A DNA stretch of 20,494 nucleotides from Vairimorpha apis BRL 01. Taxonomy: Eukaryota > Microsporidia > Nosematidae. Under the pieces are notes generated by a model, which saw only the letters and a program-made list of their open reading frames with translations, did not search any database and was not told where the DNA came from. Position 1 is the stretch's first letter. Each line of letters opens with the position of its first letter. Shown here piece after piece: positions 18,331 through 20,494 of this stretch. The position numbers were made by a program, and so were the translations under genes. The DNA is taken from contig KE647313.1 of NCBI GenBank assembly GCA_000447185.1, positions 52,051 to 72,544 of the forward strand, written 5' to 3'.

Positions 18331-19110
18331 ATGATTGATAAACTAAAAGTTTTTAAACAAAAATATAATTTACCTTTTGATTTTATTGTAGATTATATAA
18401 AAGTTTATAATGAACAAATAAATACTCCTTTTAAAGTATTTCTTGAAGATATTACTTATTTTAAAATATACGAACAATCACTTTTAAATTATTTAGTAAA
18501 TCTATCAACAGTTAAAAAAAATTGATATTAATGAATATTCTAAACTTGAAAATATTCTCATAGACATGAAGTGTCTTGAATTTTATGACAACAATTTTTA
18601 CGAAATAACAAAATTAAATTTTATCAAGAGTATTGCAATTATGATTGACAAAGTAGATTTGGAAATATTAAAATTCAATTTTGACAATATAAGATGCTTA
18701 TTCGTATATACAGATTGTAAACTTAATTTATACAATTTATTTACTGAAAAATTAATTAATTTGAATATATATAACACAGATTTTTGGGAAATGTTCACAA
18801 TAATAAAGAAACATATGAATTATATAAACAATGAAATAAAAATGTTGAATTATCTCAATATGTAAATGAAGACGAATTATCTAAACGTATTTCTATCTCT
18901 TTAAAGTTATTAGGTGATAAAAAAATTATAGAATATAAAATAGAAGGTTTGTTAAATGAAATGCTTATTTTCTTTAAAAATTGTGAATTACCAAAAAATG
19001 AAAAATATTGTTTGATTACTGAATTTTGTAGTAATTATATAATCAAAGAACATGGACAAGAAAAAGATTTACATGAATTTGTTCGTTACTCAAAAACTTT
19101 AATAAACTGA
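18331..19110 (+). CDS. Unidentified 259-residue protein in three frame segments
   Basis: Segment 1 (18331 to about 18515) begins MIDKLKVFKQKYNLPFDF and ends in LVNLSTVKK. It stops at TGA 18523 because the A8 run at 18514-18521 has one A too many. Segment 2 then gives DINEYSKLENILIDMKCLEF, a middle with DNIRCLFVYTDCKLNLY and DFWEMFTIIKKHMNYINNEI. It breaks at the A5 run near 18838-18842, one A short. Segment 3 returns to the first frame with VELSQYVNEDELSKRISISL, LGDKKIIEYKIEGLLNEM and HEFVRYSKTLIN to TGA 19108. Correcting both gives one protein of about 259 residues with no cysteine-rich domain, signal peptide or membrane span, apparently mostly helical. I do not recognise it. Residue composition stays protein-like across both joins, which argues for one gene. 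The compensating +1/-1 pair suggests length errors or slippage rather than decay. Confidence 0.68.
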
Positions 19111-19683
19111 TAAATATTTTAATGTTTGTGAAGAATTATTAAAAAATGTAGTTTAAAAAGACTAATTTTTTAAAACATATTTACATTTGTAAAAGTAGTT
19201 TAATTTATATATTTTTTAAAAATCAAGATTTTAAGATTGAATTAATTTTTATATTTTTACTAAGAAAAACTATAAAAAATTATTTCGATAGAATAAATAT
19301 TAAATTTAATCGATTTATATGTAAATACATAATTCTATTAATGATTTTTAAAAAATTTCATAAATAATCTATATGAATATTGAAATTATAAATTATTTGT
19401 TTTATGTTTTAAATTATTTTATGCAAAAGTAACATGAACAAAAAGGCCGAATTTATTATATTTTTATTAAATCAAATTGTTTTTAAAATGAACTTTAAAA
19501 AAAGAGTTTTTCTTTTTCATGTCATATTTATAAAAATTTAATGAAATTTTTTTATTTTAAATCAATTTATATGATAAATATTTTTATTTAATATAATTAA
19601 AAATATAATAACATATAGTAAAATTATTTATGTCTTATAAATCATAATATTTATTAATATGATTTTAAACTTTCTCCTTTTAA
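19111..19683. other. Intergenic upstream of MCM2
   Basis: A/T-rich with no ORF. The short GC-containing patch at 19440-19452 (AAAAAGGCCGAA) has no visible role. The MCM2 promoter presumably lies in the last part, next to the CCC at 19684. Confidence 0.45.
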
Positions 19684-19686
19684 CCC
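19684..19686 (+). promoter_or_regulatory. CCC motif of MCM2
   Basis: TTAACCCATATG: CCC lies only two nucleotides before ATG 19689, the closest spacing in the window. It resembles the CCCATAT context seen at IMP4 (7534-7540). Confidence 0.55.
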
Positions 19687-19688
19687 AT

Positions 19689-20494
19689 ATGTCTAAAAGA
19701 AAATATGAATATGACGATGATAAAGAAAATGAAGAATTATCAACAGATAACAATTTAGAAACAAACATCAACGAATCATCTAGCGAGGGAATAGTTGAAG
19801 AAAATTTTAGTAATGATGAAATAAGTACATATTCAGATATTTTTCAACATAGTGAAGATCAAAATTTTGATCAAGAGTCTTTAAATGAAATAAGCGAAGA
19901 ATCAAATGAAAATGAACTTGAAACATTAGATATAAAAAATTTAATTGCAGATTATAATTTATGTAAATCATTTTTTGATAAAATTAATTTTGCCAATTCA
20001 GTCAAAATTTTATTTATTAAATTTCTTAATTCATATAAAAATAAAAAATATATCAAAAACATAAGAAAAATGTGTTCTGACAATTTAGAAAGCTTAAAAG
20101 TTAGTTATATCGATATTTCTGAATATGATGAAACTTTATTAAAATTGTTAGATTTATATCCAGAAAAAACTCTAAATATTTTTGATTATGGTTTAGAATC
20201 GGTAGTAAAAGTTGGTTTTCCAAATTATGATCAAATTAAAAAAAAATTACATGTTAGAATTATTGATTTACCTGTTAATGAAGATATTAGATCATTAAGA
20301 AATAATCATTTAAATAAATTGGTAAAAATTCGAGGAGTTGTTGTCAGACGAACAGGAGTTTTTCCATTATTTTATATTATTAAATATACGTGTTTAAAAT
20401 GTCAAGCCATTTTTGGACCTTTTATTGCAAACAATACTAAACCAAGTCATTGTTATGAGTGTCAATCTAAGGGACCATTTGTTGTAAATAGTTC
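19689..20494 (+). CDS. MCM2: DNA replication licensing factor Mcm2, N-terminal part
   Basis: 268 codons are visible and the gene runs off the window. Mcm2 is one subunit of the Mcm2-7 ring, the replicative helicase loaded at origins in G1. An acidic, serine-rich tail (residues 1 to about 80; stretches such as EDQNFDQES, NEISEESNENE) replaces the longer phosphorylated, histone-binding tail of other Mcm2 proteins. The MCM N-terminal domain follows: ENLxSLKVSYIDISE-like region (about 138), LLDLYPEKTLNIFDYG (about 155-170), LHVRIIDLPVNEDIRSLR, then LVKIRGVVVRRTGVFPLFY (about 216-234), which is specific to Mcm2. A four-cysteine zinc finger follows, CLKC (about 239-242) paired with CYEC, then QSKGPFVVN. 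The order and the RRTGVFP motif distinguish it from Mcm3-7. There is no frame break or intron in the visible part. The AAA+ helicase domain lies beyond the window. Confidence 0.96.
   Translation, partial: MSKRKYEYDDDKENEELSTDNNLETNINESSSEGIVEENFSNDEISTYSDIFQHSEDQNFDQESLNEISEESNENELETLDIKNLIADYNLCKSFFDKINFANSVKILFIKFLNSYKNKKYIKNIRKMCSDNLESLKVSYIDISEYDETLLKLLDLYPEKTLNIFDYGLESVVKVGFPNYDQIKKKLHVRIIDLPVNEDIRSLRNNHLNKLVKIRGVVVRRTGVFPLFYIIKYTCLKCQAIFGPFIANNTKPSHCYECQSKGPFVVNS

Noticed and set aside
18598..18798. Minus-strand 66-codon ORF
   Set aside because: It is antisense to the middle segment of the 18331 gene and has no independent support.
1..20494. Apicomplexan or bacterial-endosymbiont origin suggested by extreme AT content
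   Set aside because: Eukaryotic cytosolic ribosome, Imp4, Mcm2 and Ste24 genes exclude bacteria; very short genes, near-absence of introns, lack of long low-complexity inserts and CCC start signals fit microsporidia better than Plasmodium-like genomes.

Overview
The window looks like nuclear DNA from a microsporidian: an intracellular, fungal-related parasite with a large, very AT-rich, gene-sparse genome. The recognisable genes are eukaryotic: cytosolic ribosomal protein eL22, the rRNA-processing factor Imp4, replicative helicase subunit Mcm2, a Ste24 prenyl-protease, an Atm1-type ABC half transporter and 6-phosphogluconolactonase. They are short, compared with other eukaryotes, and mostly intronless. 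Many carry a CCC (or GGG) triplet a few bases before the start codon, a start-proximal signal known from microsporidia. Long stretches of A/T runs separate them. The genus cannot be fixed from this sequence; a bloated AT-rich genome of the Edhazardia, Hamiltosporidium or Nosema type is a fair guess.

Layout. 1-560 (-): 3'-truncated 6-phosphogluconolactonase gene. About 1345-2655 (+): a long, decayed, unidentified coding relic that is less AT-rich than its flanks. 2951-3276 (+): eL22, broken by one missing base in an A-run. 3804-4023 (+): a candidate tiny two-membrane-span gene with a possible 70-nt intron. 4043-4819 (+): a 258-residue protein, tentatively a TFIIH Tfb1-like subunit. 5396-7105 (-): Atm1-like ABC transporter. 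7544-8360 (+): Imp4 with two single-base breaks. 8361-10198: an AT-rich gene desert. 10199-10780 and 12583-13161 (both -): a pair of paralogous Cys-rich single-span membrane proteins of unknown function. Between and beyond them, at 11700-12116, 14505-14795 and 14845-15136, are three fragments of the C-terminal (restriction-like endonuclease) end of a LINE-type retrotransposon; the middle one is bracketed by a perfect 17-bp direct repeat, a target-site duplication. 15947-17033 (+): Ste24-type M48 protease with two breaks. 17186-17308 (-): a 40-codon ORF of unusual composition. 18331-19110 (+): an unidentified 259-residue protein in three frame segments. 19689 to the end (+): the N-terminal part of Mcm2.

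The genes do not form one pathway. They are housekeeping functions (pentose phosphate pathway, ribosome assembly, iron-sulfur export, prenyl-protein processing, DNA replication) scattered among mobile-element debris and lineage-specific genes. The most striking cross-window pattern is that four genes, at least two of them expected to be essential, are interrupted only by single-base length changes, most in A or T runs. That is either a homopolymer sequencing/assembly problem or tolerated slippage. No CRISPR array, tRNA or rRNA gene was seen.
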